Assembly (NCBI GenBank): GCA_934177555.1
Contig: CAKPPL010000026.1
Span: 1 to 14,230 of the forward strand
DNA length: 14,230 nt
Direction of reading: 5' to 3'
Origin: an uncultured Clostridia bacterium
GTDB taxonomy: Bacteria; Bacillota; Clostridia; TANB77; CAG-508
Shown: one piece after another, positions 6,353 to 14,064 of the stretch
Layout: each line of letters starts with the position of its first letter
Position numbering within the stretch: the first letter of the stretch is position 1
Notes under the pieces: generated by a model
What the model was told of the DNA's origin: nothing
Database searches by the model: none
The model's input: only the letters and a program-made list of their open reading frames with translations
Translations under genes and position numbers: made by a program

Positions 6353-6529
6353 TTATTCGTTTTCAACTGGTGCTTCAACTGGGCAAACACCTGCACATGT
6401 TCCACAACTTATACAAGCTGATTCATCTATAACAAAACATGTATCGCCTTGTGATATACATCCTACTGGACAATTTGCAGCACAAGCTCCACAGCTTATA
6501 CATTTATCACATTGAATTTTATATGCCAT
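6353..6529 (-). CDS. 2[4Fe-4S] ferredoxin
   Basis: This 58-aa protein is a small clostridial-type ferredoxin, a soluble low-potential electron carrier. Two cluster motifs are intact: C10-x2-C13-x2-C16-x3-C20-P and C39-x2-C42-x2-C45-x3-C49-P, each set supplying the fourth ligand to the opposite cluster. Three extra cysteines (C7, C24, C31) are present. The ATG at 6527-6529 is chosen because AAAGGTGG lies at good spacing; the GTG at 6539-6541, four codons upstream, would overlap that site. It is last in the lepB-holB-ricT operon, 32 nt after ricT, and ends at a strong terminator. Its redox partner cannot be told from sequence. Confidence 0.93.
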   Translation of the reverse strand: MAYKIQCDKCISCGACAANCPVGCISQGDTCFVIDESACISCGTCAGVCPVEAPVENE

Positions 6530-6561
6530 TTTTCCCACCACCTTTCACTTAATTATATTTA

Positions 6562-7476
6562 TTATTCTTTACTTTTTGTTTTCAAATCTTGTTTTTCCAA
6601 TTTTTCTAATTCTTTTAATTCTTTTTGATATTCTTTTTCTTCTTCATCTGTGTGTTCTTTTACTATATCTTTTATAACTGTAATTTCATCTACATTGTAT
6701 TTTTTGAATTTAATTAATTCTCCATCTTTAAATCTTACTCTTACAAGTTCTTTTAGAGTTTCTACTCCATCTACTTCTCCTTTTCCATCAGTAGTTTTTA
6801 CTATTGCACCTATATTAGGTAATTTTTTTAGTTTATCTTCATATACTTCTTGTTCATATTTTAAACAACACATTAATCTTCCACAATTTCCTGAAATTTT
6901 TGATGGATTTAATGATATATTTTGTTCTTTTGCCATTTTTATTGAAACTGTTTCAAAATCACTTAAAAAAGAACAACAACATAATTCTCTTCCACAAACT
7001 CCATTTCCACCAATTCTTTTTACTTCATCTCTTACTCCTATTTGTCTTAATTCAATTCTTGTTTTATATATTGCTGCTAAATCTTTTACTAAGTCACGAA
7101 AATCTACTCTTCCATCTGCAGTAAAATAGAATAAAATCTTTGTATTATCAAATTTATATTCGACATCTGTTAATGTCATATCTAATTTATGTTCTTTTAT
7201 CTTTTTATTACATGTTTCAAATGCTTCTTTTTCTTTTTCTTTACATTCTTCAGCATGTTTTAAGTCTTTTGGTGATGCTAATCTTATTATCTTTTTTAGT
7301 GGTGCTACTATTTTATCTTCTTCTAGCATTCTATTTGGAACTACTACTTCTGCTATTTCTTCTCCTTGTGTTGTTTCTACTATAACGTATTCTCCTTTTT
7401 TTACTTCTAACCATTTTGGGTCAAAAAAATATATTTTTCCTAATCTCTTAAATCTAACCCCTATTATTCTTTTCAT
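6562..7476 (-). CDS. ricT: PSP1 / RicT (YaaT) family protein
   Basis: In Bacillus subtilis RicT (YaaT) joins RicA and RicF in an Fe-S-containing complex that directs RNase Y processing of mRNAs and affects sporulation, competence and biofilm formation. The 304-aa product has the PSP1 core: an N-terminal barrel-like region (1-60), GRVDFRDLVKDLA (122-134), TRIELRQIGVRDE (139-151), and the conserved cysteine clusters GNGVCGRELCCC (157-168) and GNCGRLMCCLKYE (197-208). A Lys/Glu-rich tail (273-304) looks disordered. The ATG at 7474-7476 has a GGGAGGAAAT site and overlaps the end of holB by 23 nt. The holB-PSP1 order matches B. subtilis. The adjacent ferredoxin is notable given the cluster chemistry of the family. 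Confidence 0.9.
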   Translation of the reverse strand: MKRIIGVRFKRLGKIYFFDPKWLEVKKGEYVIVETTQGEEIAEVVVPNRMLEEDKIVAPLKKIIRLASPKDLKHAEECKEKEKEAFETCNKKIKEHKLDMTLTDVEYKFDNTKILFYFTADGRVDFRDLVKDLAAIYKTRIELRQIGVRDEVKRIGGNGVCGRELCCCSFLSDFETVSIKMAKEQNISLNPSKISGNCGRLMCCLKYEQEVYEDKLKKLPNIGAIVKTTDGKGEVDGVETLKELVRVRFKDGELIKFKKYNVDEITVIKDIVKEHTDEEEKEYQKELKELEKLEKQDLKTKSKE

Positions 7477-8356
7477 TTATTTCCTCCCATATGTTAAATA
7501 ACATATTATCTATGCACATATCATAATTGCTATTTGCTTTTAATCTTTTTTTTGTGTCTTCTACTATTTTTATGCATTCTATATATTTTATATTTTTCTT
7601 GCTTAATTCTAGTAAAAGTACATTTATATATTCTAAAATATCATTGATTTCTTCTTTTGATTTATAAATTTCTTCTGATTTTTTTAGTATATCTATTAAA
7701 TTATATTTTTCTGTATTTTTTATTATTTCTTCTATATTCACATATAATTCTGCATTTTCTAATAATTTTATTGTTTTGCCTATGCTTCCTTGTGATAGTT
7801 TTATTAGTTCTTTATTTATGTTTTTTTCTTCTGAATTAGATAAGTATTGCATTATTTCTTGTTCTGTTAATTTTTCAAAATATATCCTTGTACACCTTGA
7901 TTTTATTGTATTTAATAAGCTATTTTCACTAGAACATATTAATATTATTATAGCATATTCTGGTGGTTCTTCTAATGTCTTTAATAAACAATTCTGTGCT
8001 TCTACTGTCATTGTTTCTGCATTATTTATTATATATGCTTTTTTACTAGATATTATTGGCTTTTCTGCAATCTTTCTTTGCATTTCTCTTATTTGCTCTA
8101 TTTTTACTTTTCCTTCTTTGGGCTCTATTAGTAAAAAGTCCGGATTGTTTTGTGTATCAAATTCTATGCATGATTTGCATCTACAATTTTCCTTATTTTC
8201 TGTACATAATATTTTTTTTACATATTCTAATGCTATTAATTTTTTCCCAATCCCATCTATTCCACAAAATATGTAACTATGTGATATTTTTCCTGATTTT
8301 ATTGTTTTTTCTAATATTTGTTTGTTTCTTTCATTTCCTAATATTTTTTCAAACAC
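7454..8356 (-). CDS. holB: DNA polymerase III, delta prime subunit
   Basis: Delta prime is the rigid stator of the clamp loader that places the beta clamp on DNA. The 300-aa product starts FEKILGNERNKQILEK and shows a degenerate P-loop (CGIDGIGKK, 31-39), four zinc-ligand cysteines (C51, C58, C60, C63), NPDFLLIEP (71-79), NNAETMTVEAQNCLLKTLEE (111-130, the Walker-B/lever region) and the SRC motif at 153-155. A weakened Walker A is normal for delta prime. The start is GTG (8354-8356); its GGAGGAG site lies inside the last codons of lepB, about eleven bases away. The gene begins 6 nt after lepB and overlaps ricT by 23 nt, so translation is likely coupled. The C-terminal third is poorly conserved. 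Confidence 0.9.
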   Translation of the reverse strand: MFEKILGNERNKQILEKTIKSGKISHSYIFCGIDGIGKKLIALEYVKKILCTENKENCRCKSCIEFDTQNNPDFLLIEPKEGKVKIEQIREMQRKIAEKPIISSKKAYIINNAETMTVEAQNCLLKTLEEPPEYAIIILICSSENSLLNTIKSRCTRIYFEKLTEQEIMQYLSNSEEKNINKELIKLSQGSIGKTIKLLENAELYVNIEEIIKNTEKYNLIDILKKSEEIYKSKEEINDILEYINVLLLELSKKNIKYIECIKIVEDTKKRLKANSNYDMCIDNMLFNIWEEINEKNNRG

Positions 8357-8362
8357 TTTGTA

Positions 8363-9013
8363 TTATACTCCTCCAAATTTGTTTAATGGCCAAAATCTAA
8401 ATAATACTTTTCCTTCTATTTTTTCAAGTGGTATACATCCAAATGCTCTACAGTCTGTACTTCCTGTTCTATTGTCTCCCATAGCAAATACACATTTTTC
8501 TGGTACTGTAAAATCAGTAAAATAGTTTTGATCTTTGCTTCCATTCATCATGTCTGTGATTACTCCATCTTGTAAGTAATCTTCTTCTAGTTTTTCTCCA
8601 TTTATATATACTGAACCTTCTTTTATTTCTACATATTCACCTGGTAATGCAATTACTCTTTTTATATAACTTTTTTTATTTAATTCTAATACATGGTATG
8701 TAAATTTTCCTAATATACTTTTGGGTTCGTTTTCATATTTTGCGACTGCATTATCATAATCTATATCTTCTTTTTCTATTTTTATTTGAGATGGTGCTTC
8801 AAATGTTATTATGTCTCCTCTTTGTGGCATTTTGTTTGTTGTCCTTCCCAATCTATTTAGCCATAATCTTTCATTTGGTTTTAATGTTGGATACATTGAT
8901 GTTTGTTGTACTATTGTTGGAGTTCCTATATAGTATCTTACTATTAATGCTAATATTACTGCAATTATTATACAAATTACCCATTCTATTATTTCTTTTA
9001 TATTTGAATTCAT
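8363..9013 (-). CDS. lepB: Signal peptidase I
   Basis: Type I signal peptidase removes signal peptides from exported proteins at the outer face of the membrane. The 216-aa product has a single N-terminal membrane anchor (about 9-28), the catalytic Ser39 in TSMYPTL, RGDIITF (65-71), the catalytic Lys118 in YIKRVIALPGE (116-126), and the GDNR box (179-182) followed by STDCRAFG (185-192). The family usually has SxDSRxFG, so the second Ser is Cys here. Between residues 72 and 115 is a variable insert. The ATG at 9011-9013 follows AGAAGGAG. It is first in its operon behind a clear promoter, and the operon joins it to unrelated replication and RNA genes. Confidence 0.95.
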   Translation of the reverse strand: MNSNIKEIIEWVICIIIAVILALIVRYYIGTPTIVQQTSMYPTLKPNERLWLNRLGRTTNKMPQRGDIITFEAPSQIKIEKEDIDYDNAVAKYENEPKSILGKFTYHVLELNKKSYIKRVIALPGEYVEIKEGSVYINGEKLEEDYLQDGVITDMMNGSKDQNYFTDFTVPEKCVFAMGDNRTGSTDCRAFGCIPLEKIEGKVLFRFWPLNKFGGV

Positions 9014-9046
9014 TTACTTATCTCCTTCTTGTTTTGTGCTTTAATT

Positions 9047-9075
9047 ATTATACATTATCTCTTTAGTTTTTTCAA
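9047..9075 (-). promoter_or_regulatory. Sigma-A promoter of the lepB-holB-ricT-ferredoxin operon
   Basis: On the minus strand TTGAAA (9070-9075), a 17-base spacer and TATAAT (9047-9052) give a near-perfect promoter. Transcription should start near 9040, leaving a leader of about 26 nt before lepB. The terminator of the upstream gene lies just before it. Confidence 0.88.
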
Positions 9076-9097
9076 TATTTTTATTGATATAATTATG

Positions 9098-9130
9098 AAA
9101 AAACAGTGCCCTTATTATAGAGCACTGTTT
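9098..9130 (-). terminator. Intrinsic terminator after the 108-codon gene
   Basis: A perfect 9-bp stem (AAACAGTGC, 9101-9109, with GCACTGTTT, 9122-9130) is followed on the minus strand by six T residues (9103-9098). It lies six bases after the stop codon of the small gene and is the first terminator seen downstream of the mur cluster. Confidence 0.93.
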
Positions 9131-9135
9131 GGAGA

Positions 9136-9462
9136 CTAATTTTCTGGCATTCTGAGTTTTATAAACTCCACCATAAGATCTATATCCTCTGGTGGAAAGT
9201 TTTTAAACTCTTCCTTCATTTCTTTATATAGTTCTTCAATCTGCTTCTTCACAGATTTTTTTTCAGATGATACAAACATCCATGCATCATCTATAGGATA
9301 TTTTTCAATATGATATACTCTTGAAAGTATTATATCCACATCTTTAAAGTATTGTGAATCTAATTTTTCTGTGGATAGTATCCTTATTGAATATCCATTT
9401 TTGTTGACCTCTTCTGCAATATTCATTGCCAGTTCAATGATCATTTCCATCCGGTCCTTCAT
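9136..9462 (-). CDS. Unrecognised small charged protein (108 aa)
   Basis: I do not recognise this 108-aa protein. It is soluble by appearance, with no signal peptide or membrane segment, and rich in Glu, Lys, Ile and Met. Residues 4-20 look like an amphipathic helix, the middle (28-66) holds mixed strand-like segments, and 68-88 (KKSVKKQIEELYKEMKEEFK) looks like a charged helix or short coiled coil. The ATG at 9460-9462 is nine bases from an AAAGGAG site; an out-of-frame ATG four bases upstream opens only a ten-codon frame. Codon use differs from neighbours, with CTG, CGG, GAC, ATC, GTC and AAC in the first thirty codons, suggesting later arrival. It has its own consensus promoter and a terminator. 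Confidence 0.8.
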   Translation of the reverse strand: MKDRMEMIIELAMNIAEEVNKNGYSIRILSTEKLDSQYFKDVDIILSRVYHIEKYPIDDAWMFVSSEKKSVKKQIEELYKEMKEEFKNFPPEDIDLMVEFIKLRMPEN

Positions 9463-9513
9463 ACATTATATCTCCTTTGTATTTTTTTAAGGCTTTAACC
9501 TCATGTAAATATT

Positions 9514-9542
9514 ATTATATCACTTTTTCCAATATTTGTCAA
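9514..9542 (-). promoter_or_regulatory. Consensus sigma-A promoter of the 108-codon gene
   Basis: On the minus strand TTGACA (9537-9542), a 17-base spacer and TATAAT (9514-9519) match both consensus hexamers exactly. The -35 box begins two bases after the histidine kinase stop codon. Transcription should start near 9507, about 45 nt before the start codon. Confidence 0.92.
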
Positions 9543-9544
9543 AT

Positions 9545-10729
9545 TTATTTGTTTTTTTCTACTACTTTTGTAGGAACTTTTATAACTACTTCTGTTCCCT
9601 TTCCAACTTCACTCTTTATATCAATACTTCCACCATTTTTGTCAAGTAAATCTTTAGCAATAGAAAGTCCTAATCCTGTTCCACCCATTTCTCTACTACG
9701 AGCTTTATCAACTCTATAAAATCTTTCAAATATTCTACTCAAATCGTCTTCTGGAATTCCAATTCCATTATCAAATATTTTTATATATGCATCTGTATAT
9801 ACAAATCCAACATAAATTTTAATCTCTCCATTATCTTTAGTGTATTTTATACTATTTGTTAATATATTTAAAACCACTCTCTCTATATCATCTTTATCAG
9901 CATAAACTGGTGGTACATCTGCTGTTACGAAGCATTTTACTTCATGATTCTTCTTTTTTATTTCTATCGCTAGCTTGTCCTGACATTTTTTTACTAATTC
10001 TCCTAAATCAAACAATTCTTTTTGTGTTCTTGCAGTATTACTATCATTTTTAGATAATGTTAGTAAATCTGTCACTAGTTTTGCCATTCTTCTTGCTTCT
10101 GATGCTATTACACTTAAAAATTTACTTTGTGTTTCTTTATCATATTCTTCTTCTAATAATGTGTCTGCATATCCCATTATTGATGTTATTGGAGTTTTCA
10201 ATTCATGTGATACATCTGCAATAAATTCTTTTCTCATATTATCTAGTTTAACATGCTCTGTTATATCTTGAATTACAACTATTACTCCAACAGTTCTATC
10301 ATTTTCTTTTTTAAATGGTGCAAAATATGCATTTACAAATCTATCTTCTATTTGAAATTTTTCCTCTGTTTTGGTCCAATTTTCAAGATATATTATTTTT
10401 TCTAAATTTATGTTTAGATGTAATTTACCAAATATGTCTTCAAAATTAGTATGTTCTGGCAATACATTTAGCATTTTTTGCGCTGCAGGATTTATTAAAA
10501 CTATTTTTCCATCTCTATCAAATGCTATTATTCCATCTGTCATGTGTAAAAAGATACTATTATTTATATCTAAATCATCATTTGTAACTCCTGGACTTTT
10601 TATTAATCTTGTTTTAGGAAACATCATTTTTTTAGTTAAATATTTTTTTATTAAAATTTCACTTATTATTAGTATCACTATATCTATTAGCACAACTATA
10701 AGAATTACTCCAAATTTGTCAAATTCCAT
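9545..10729 (-). CDS. PAS-containing sensor histidine kinase (PhoR/WalK-like core)
   Basis: The 394-aa protein autophosphorylates on a histidine and passes phosphate to a response regulator. Its parts in order: one membrane segment (about 6-28), a PAS domain (about 57-160, with MTDGIIAFDRDGKIVLINPA), the HisKA helix with FIADVSHELKTPITS (phospho-acceptor His175), the N box LNILTNSIKYT (287-297), the G1 box DNGIGIP (320-326), the F box (334-338) and the G2 box GGTGLGLS (349-356). All catalytic motifs are intact. PhoR/WalK kinases usually have two membrane segments around an extracellular sensor, plus HAMP; here only one segment and no extracellular domain are seen. The ATG (10727-10729) overlaps the murG stop by one base. 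No response regulator is nearby. Confidence 0.93.
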   Translation of the reverse strand: MEFDKFGVILIVVLIDIVILIISEILIKKYLTKKMMFPKTRLIKSPGVTNDDLDINNSIFLHMTDGIIAFDRDGKIVLINPAAQKMLNVLPEHTNFEDIFGKLHLNINLEKIIYLENWTKTEEKFQIEDRFVNAYFAPFKKENDRTVGVIVVIQDITEHVKLDNMRKEFIADVSHELKTPITSIMGYADTLLEEEYDKETQSKFLSVIASEARRMAKLVTDLLTLSKNDSNTARTQKELFDLGELVKKCQDKLAIEIKKKNHEVKCFVTADVPPVYADKDDIERVVLNILTNSIKYTKDNGEIKIYVGFVYTDAYIKIFDNGIGIPEDDLSRIFERFYRVDKARSREMGGTGLGLSIAKDLLDKNGGSIDIKSEVGKGTEVVIKVPTKVVEKNK

Positions 10730-11853
10730 TATTTATCACCTTTTACTATTTTTTTGATTTCTTTATAAATATTTTCTTGTACATCTTTTACTGATTTTGT
10801 ATAAGCTTTTTCTCCCATTTCTTTTTTTAAATTTTCATTAGTTATTATTTTTTCAATTTCTTCGTTCAAATTATCTTTATCTAATTCATTATTTAGTATG
10901 ATTTTAGCAGCTCCTACATTTTCTAATACTTTTGCATTATATAGTTGATGATCTTGGCTAACATTTGGTAATGGAACTAATATAGATGGTTTTCCTAAAT
11001 TAGAAATTTCAGTAATTGTCATTGCTCCACTTCTTGCTACTATTACATCTGAAACATTCATTATTTCTTCCATATTATATATATATGGTACTATTCTAGC
11101 ATTTTCTATATTATTTATATTAATGTCTTTTTGGCTTAGTTCTTCTTTTATTATATCAAATTGTTTTGGACCAGTTGCCCACATAATTTGATAATTTTTA
11201 TTTAACTTATTTTCTAATATTCCTATTATTGCCTCATTAATTTTTTGAGCTCCTTGACTCCCTCCAAAAATTAATATTATTGGCTTATCTGATTTTATTT
11301 TTTCTTTATCTAAAATTTTCTTTCTTTCTTCTTTTGTATATTCATTTTTCTGTATTTTTACCGGTGTTCCTGTAAATACAATTTTTTTAGCTTTTGGTAT
11401 TCTTGTTCTAGCTTCTTCAAATGATATTAGAACTTCTTCTGCCTTATTTGCTAACATTTTCACTGCTTTTCCCGGAAATGCATTACTTTCATGCAAAACA
11501 ACTGGTATTTTTTCCTTTTGAGCAGCCCAAACTGCTGGACCACATATATATCCACCAGCTCCTACTATTATATCTGGTTTAAATTCTTTTATTATTTTTC
11601 TAACCTTTTTTGTTGCTTGCAATGTTGAATACATTTTTTTTAGATTTGTAATTGATATTTGTTTACTTAATCCATATGCTTCAACTGTTTTTAGTTCATA
11701 TCCTGCTCTTGGAACTAAATCATTTTCTAATCCTCTTGGTGTTCCAATAAATATTATTTGTGAATCTTTTTCTTGTTTTTTTATTTCATTTGCAATCGCT
11801 AATCCCGGATTTATATGTCCTGCTGTTCCTGCTGCAGCTACTATTACTCTCAT
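10729..11853 (-). CDS. murG: UDP-GlcNAc:lipid I GlcNAc transferase
   Basis: MurG adds GlcNAc to lipid I, making lipid II on the inner face of the membrane. The 374-aa GT-B protein has the N-terminal loop AAAGTAGHINPG (6-17; usually GGGTGGH, with H13 kept), the acceptor-side GAGGYICGP (98-106) and HESNAFPGKA (121-130), and the donor site GGSQGAQKIN (197-206), ARSGAMTITE (273-282) and VSQDHQLYNA (298-307). The ATG at 11851-11853 follows AAGGAGG. It lies 14 nt after ftsW and overlaps the histidine kinase start by one base (TAATG), so the two are coupled in translation. Confidence 0.95.
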   Translation of the reverse strand: MRVIVAAAGTAGHINPGLAIANEIKKQEKDSQIIFIGTPRGLENDLVPRAGYELKTVEAYGLSKQISITNLKKMYSTLQATKKVRKIIKEFKPDIIVGAGGYICGPAVWAAQKEKIPVVLHESNAFPGKAVKMLANKAEEVLISFEEARTRIPKAKKIVFTGTPVKIQKNEYTKEERKKILDKEKIKSDKPIILIFGGSQGAQKINEAIIGILENKLNKNYQIMWATGPKQFDIIKEELSQKDININNIENARIVPYIYNMEEIMNVSDVIVARSGAMTITEISNLGKPSILVPLPNVSQDHQLYNAKVLENVGAAKIILNNELDKDNLNEEIEKIITNENLKKEMGEKAYTKSVKDVQENIYKEIKKIVKGDK

Positions 11854-11867
11854 TTTTTCCTCCTTTT

Positions 11868-13028
11868 TTATTTATTACCTGCTCTTGAAATGCTGAGCAA
11901 AACTCCTACTTCACACAGTAATATAAATAATGCTGTTCCTCCATAACTAAAAAATGGTAATTGCATTCCTGTTGCTGGCATTGATGATGTTACTACTGCA
12001 ATATTAATAATTGCCTGTATCCCTACTAATGTAGTTATACCTATTGCAACTAAACTTCCAAACATGTCTGGAGCTTTCATTGCAATTAAAACACCTCTCC
12101 AAATAAATACTGCAAATAATAAGAAAACCACTAAACATCCTACAAAACCTAGTTCTTCTGCTAAAACAGAAAATATAAAATCATTGTGTGGTTCTGGTAA
12201 ATACAAATACTTTTGTTTACTATCTCCTAATCCTGTTCCAAATAATCCTCCTGAACCTATAGCATATAAACTTTGTATTACTTGCCACCCATCTCCAGTA
12301 GCTTCTTTCCATGGGTCCATAAATGTTATAACTCTTATTACAACATATTGAAATCTCTTTTTAAATGCTTCGCTAACAAAATATAATATTGTTGCAAATA
12401 CTCCTCCAACTCCTGCTACTGTAAGTCCTGATAGGAAAAATTGCCAAAATTTACATCCAGCTACTATCATCATCACACATACAACTATTATTATTACCAT
12501 TGATGTACTAACATGTGGTTCTAATAAAAGTAATAATATTATTGGCACTAAACATGCTAAATGTTTTACTATTCCTTTCCAAAAGTATCCTAATTCATTT
12601 CTATTTTTTACTAAAATACCAGCATAATATATTATCATTAAAAACTTTACAATTTCTGATGGTTGGAATGTTAATGTTGATGTTATATAAATCCATCTTT
12701 TCGCATTATGGCTTTCATGCCCAACTAATAATACTGCAAATAATAGTAGTACTGATAAACACCAAGCTGGTTTATAAAATTTTTGGTATATTCTATAATC
12801 AATTTTCGATACAAAATACATTCCAAATATTCCTAAAACTGCGAAAATTAATTGTCTTATGAAAAAGTAATAACTATTTTCATATTTTTGTAATGATGTT
12901 GGTGAACTTGCAGATAAAACCATTATAAGTCCCATTGTTAATAATAATAGTACTGTTATTACTAATGTAAAATCTACTGGATTATTTAAAAAATTAGAAA
13001 AACCTTTTATTTTTCTTTTTTCTGCCAT
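11868..13028 (-). CDS. ftsW: FtsW/SpoVE-type SEDS peptidoglycan polymerase
   Basis: SEDS proteins polymerise lipid II into glycan strands together with a class B penicillin-binding protein. The 386-aa product has about ten membrane segments and the SEDS signatures: AKRWIYI (109-115), TFQPSEIVKF (120-129), GDGWQVIQS with SLYAIGSGGLFGTGLG (245-268), LPEPHNDFIFSVLAEELGFVG (277-297 region, with the catalytic-type Asp283) and the final GMQLPFFSYGGT (354-365). The segment usually read as PDxGT is PHVST (171-175). FtsW and the sporulation paralogue SpoVE cannot be separated by sequence here; position before murG occurs for both. The ATG at 13026-13028 has an AAAGGAAAG site, 38 nt after mraY. Confidence 0.92.
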   Translation of the reverse strand: MAEKRKIKGFSNFLNNPVDFTLVITVLLLLTMGLIMVLSASSPTSLQKYENSYYFFIRQLIFAVLGIFGMYFVSKIDYRIYQKFYKPAWCLSVLLLFAVLLVGHESHNAKRWIYITSTLTFQPSEIVKFLMIIYYAGILVKNRNELGYFWKGIVKHLACLVPIILLLLLEPHVSTSMVIIIVVCVMMIVAGCKFWQFFLSGLTVAGVGGVFATILYFVSEAFKKRFQYVVIRVITFMDPWKEATGDGWQVIQSLYAIGSGGLFGTGLGDSKQKYLYLPEPHNDFIFSVLAEELGFVGCLVVFLLFAVFIWRGVLIAMKAPDMFGSLVAIGITTLVGIQAIINIAVVTSSMPATGMQLPFFSYGGTALFILLCEVGVLLSISRAGNK

Positions 13029-13066
13029 TTTTTCTTTCCTTTCCCAAGGTTTGATTTATTCCTTTG

Positions 13067-14044
13067 TTATACTATTTGTAGTCCTATAATACTTGCTATT
13101 AATGTTATTATACTAAATACCATTACTACTTTATTTTCTCTCCATCCTGATAATTCAAAATGATGATGTATTGGTGCCATTTTAAATATTCTTTTTCCTG
13201 TTTTTTTGAAATATGCTACTTGTATTATAACTGATATTGTTTCTATTATTGGTATTATTGCAATTACTAATAATATTAATGGCATTTTTAAATATAATGC
13301 TATTCCTGATATGACACCTCCCAAAAACAATGATCCTGTGTCTCCCATAAATACTCTTGCAGGATAAATATTAAACATTAAAAATGCTAAAACTGCTCCT
13401 GTAACTCCTGCTCCAAATACTACTATTTCTTTAACTTGAAATACTGTTGCTATTACTGTTAAACATGTAATTATTATTGTACATACACTTGTTGATAATC
13501 CATCTATTCCATCTGTTAAATTTACAGCATTTGTTGTTGCAAGTATTACTAATATTGCAAAAGGAATATATGCATAAATTGGTATGTGTATATACTCTTT
13601 TAATATTGGAATATATGTATCTGTGCCTAAGTTTATTCCTTTTATTAAATATAATACATATACAACTGATATAATTAATAACCCTAACATTTTTAAGCTT
13701 GGTTTTAATCCTTTAGTATTTTTTAATACTAGTTTTTTGAAATCATCTATAAATCCTATAGCTCCAAATCCTATAGTTAATCCTAGAATTGGTAATAAAT
13801 TTTTTGCCAATTCTGCATCTCTTGATTTATAATATATATATGCTAATATAGTTACAATTATTATTCCTAGCATTATTATTATTCCACCCATTGTTGGTGT
13901 TCCTTGTTTTTTTAAATGTGATTCTGGTCCGTCTTCTCTCTCAATTTGCCCTACTTTTAATTTTCTTAATATTGGTACAATTATCATTCCTAATATCACT
14001 GTTATAGCAAATGACAATAGTAATAATTTTATTTGAAAATCCAA
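13067..14044 (-). CDS. mraY: Phospho-MurNAc-pentapeptide transferase
   Basis: MraY transfers phospho-MurNAc-pentapeptide from UDP to undecaprenyl phosphate, forming lipid I. The product (325 aa) has ten or so membrane segments and the family motifs: GTPTMGG (48-54), the Asp pair in GFIDDFKK (100-101), NAVNLTDGIDGL (172-183), ARVFMGDTGSLFLGG (catalytic Asp in MGDTG) and the C-terminal MAPIHHHFELSGW. No ATG is available near the start. TTG at 14042-14044 is chosen because an AAAGG site lies nine bases upstream; another in-frame TTG at 14051-14053, three codons longer, directly abuts that site. It starts 20 nt after the murE stop. murF is not between them. Confidence 0.95.
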   Translation of the reverse strand: MDFQIKLLLLSFAITVILGMIIVPILRKLKVGQIEREDGPESHLKKQGTPTMGGIIIMLGIIIVTILAYIYYKSRDAELAKNLLPILGLTIGFGAIGFIDDFKKLVLKNTKGLKPSLKMLGLLIISVVYVLYLIKGINLGTDTYIPILKEYIHIPIYAYIPFAILVILATTNAVNLTDGIDGLSTSVCTIIITCLTVIATVFQVKEIVVFGAGVTGAVLAFLMFNIYPARVFMGDTGSLFLGGVISGIALYLKMPLILLVIAIIPIIETISVIIQVAYFKKTGKRIFKMAPIHHHFELSGWRENKVVMVFSIITLIASIIGLQIV

Positions 14045-14064
14045 TTTTATCAACCTTTCATCTG

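Noticed and set aside
6539..6541. GTG as the ferredoxin start, four codons upstream
   Set aside because: It lies within the AAAGGTGG ribosome site that serves the ATG at 6527-6529, and the extra residues are not part of the ferredoxin fold.
9435..9466. An ATG four bases before the start of the 108-codon gene opening a ten-codon frame
   Set aside because: The frame is out of register and stops at once; spacing from the ribosome site favours the downstream ATG. It is too short to support as a gene.
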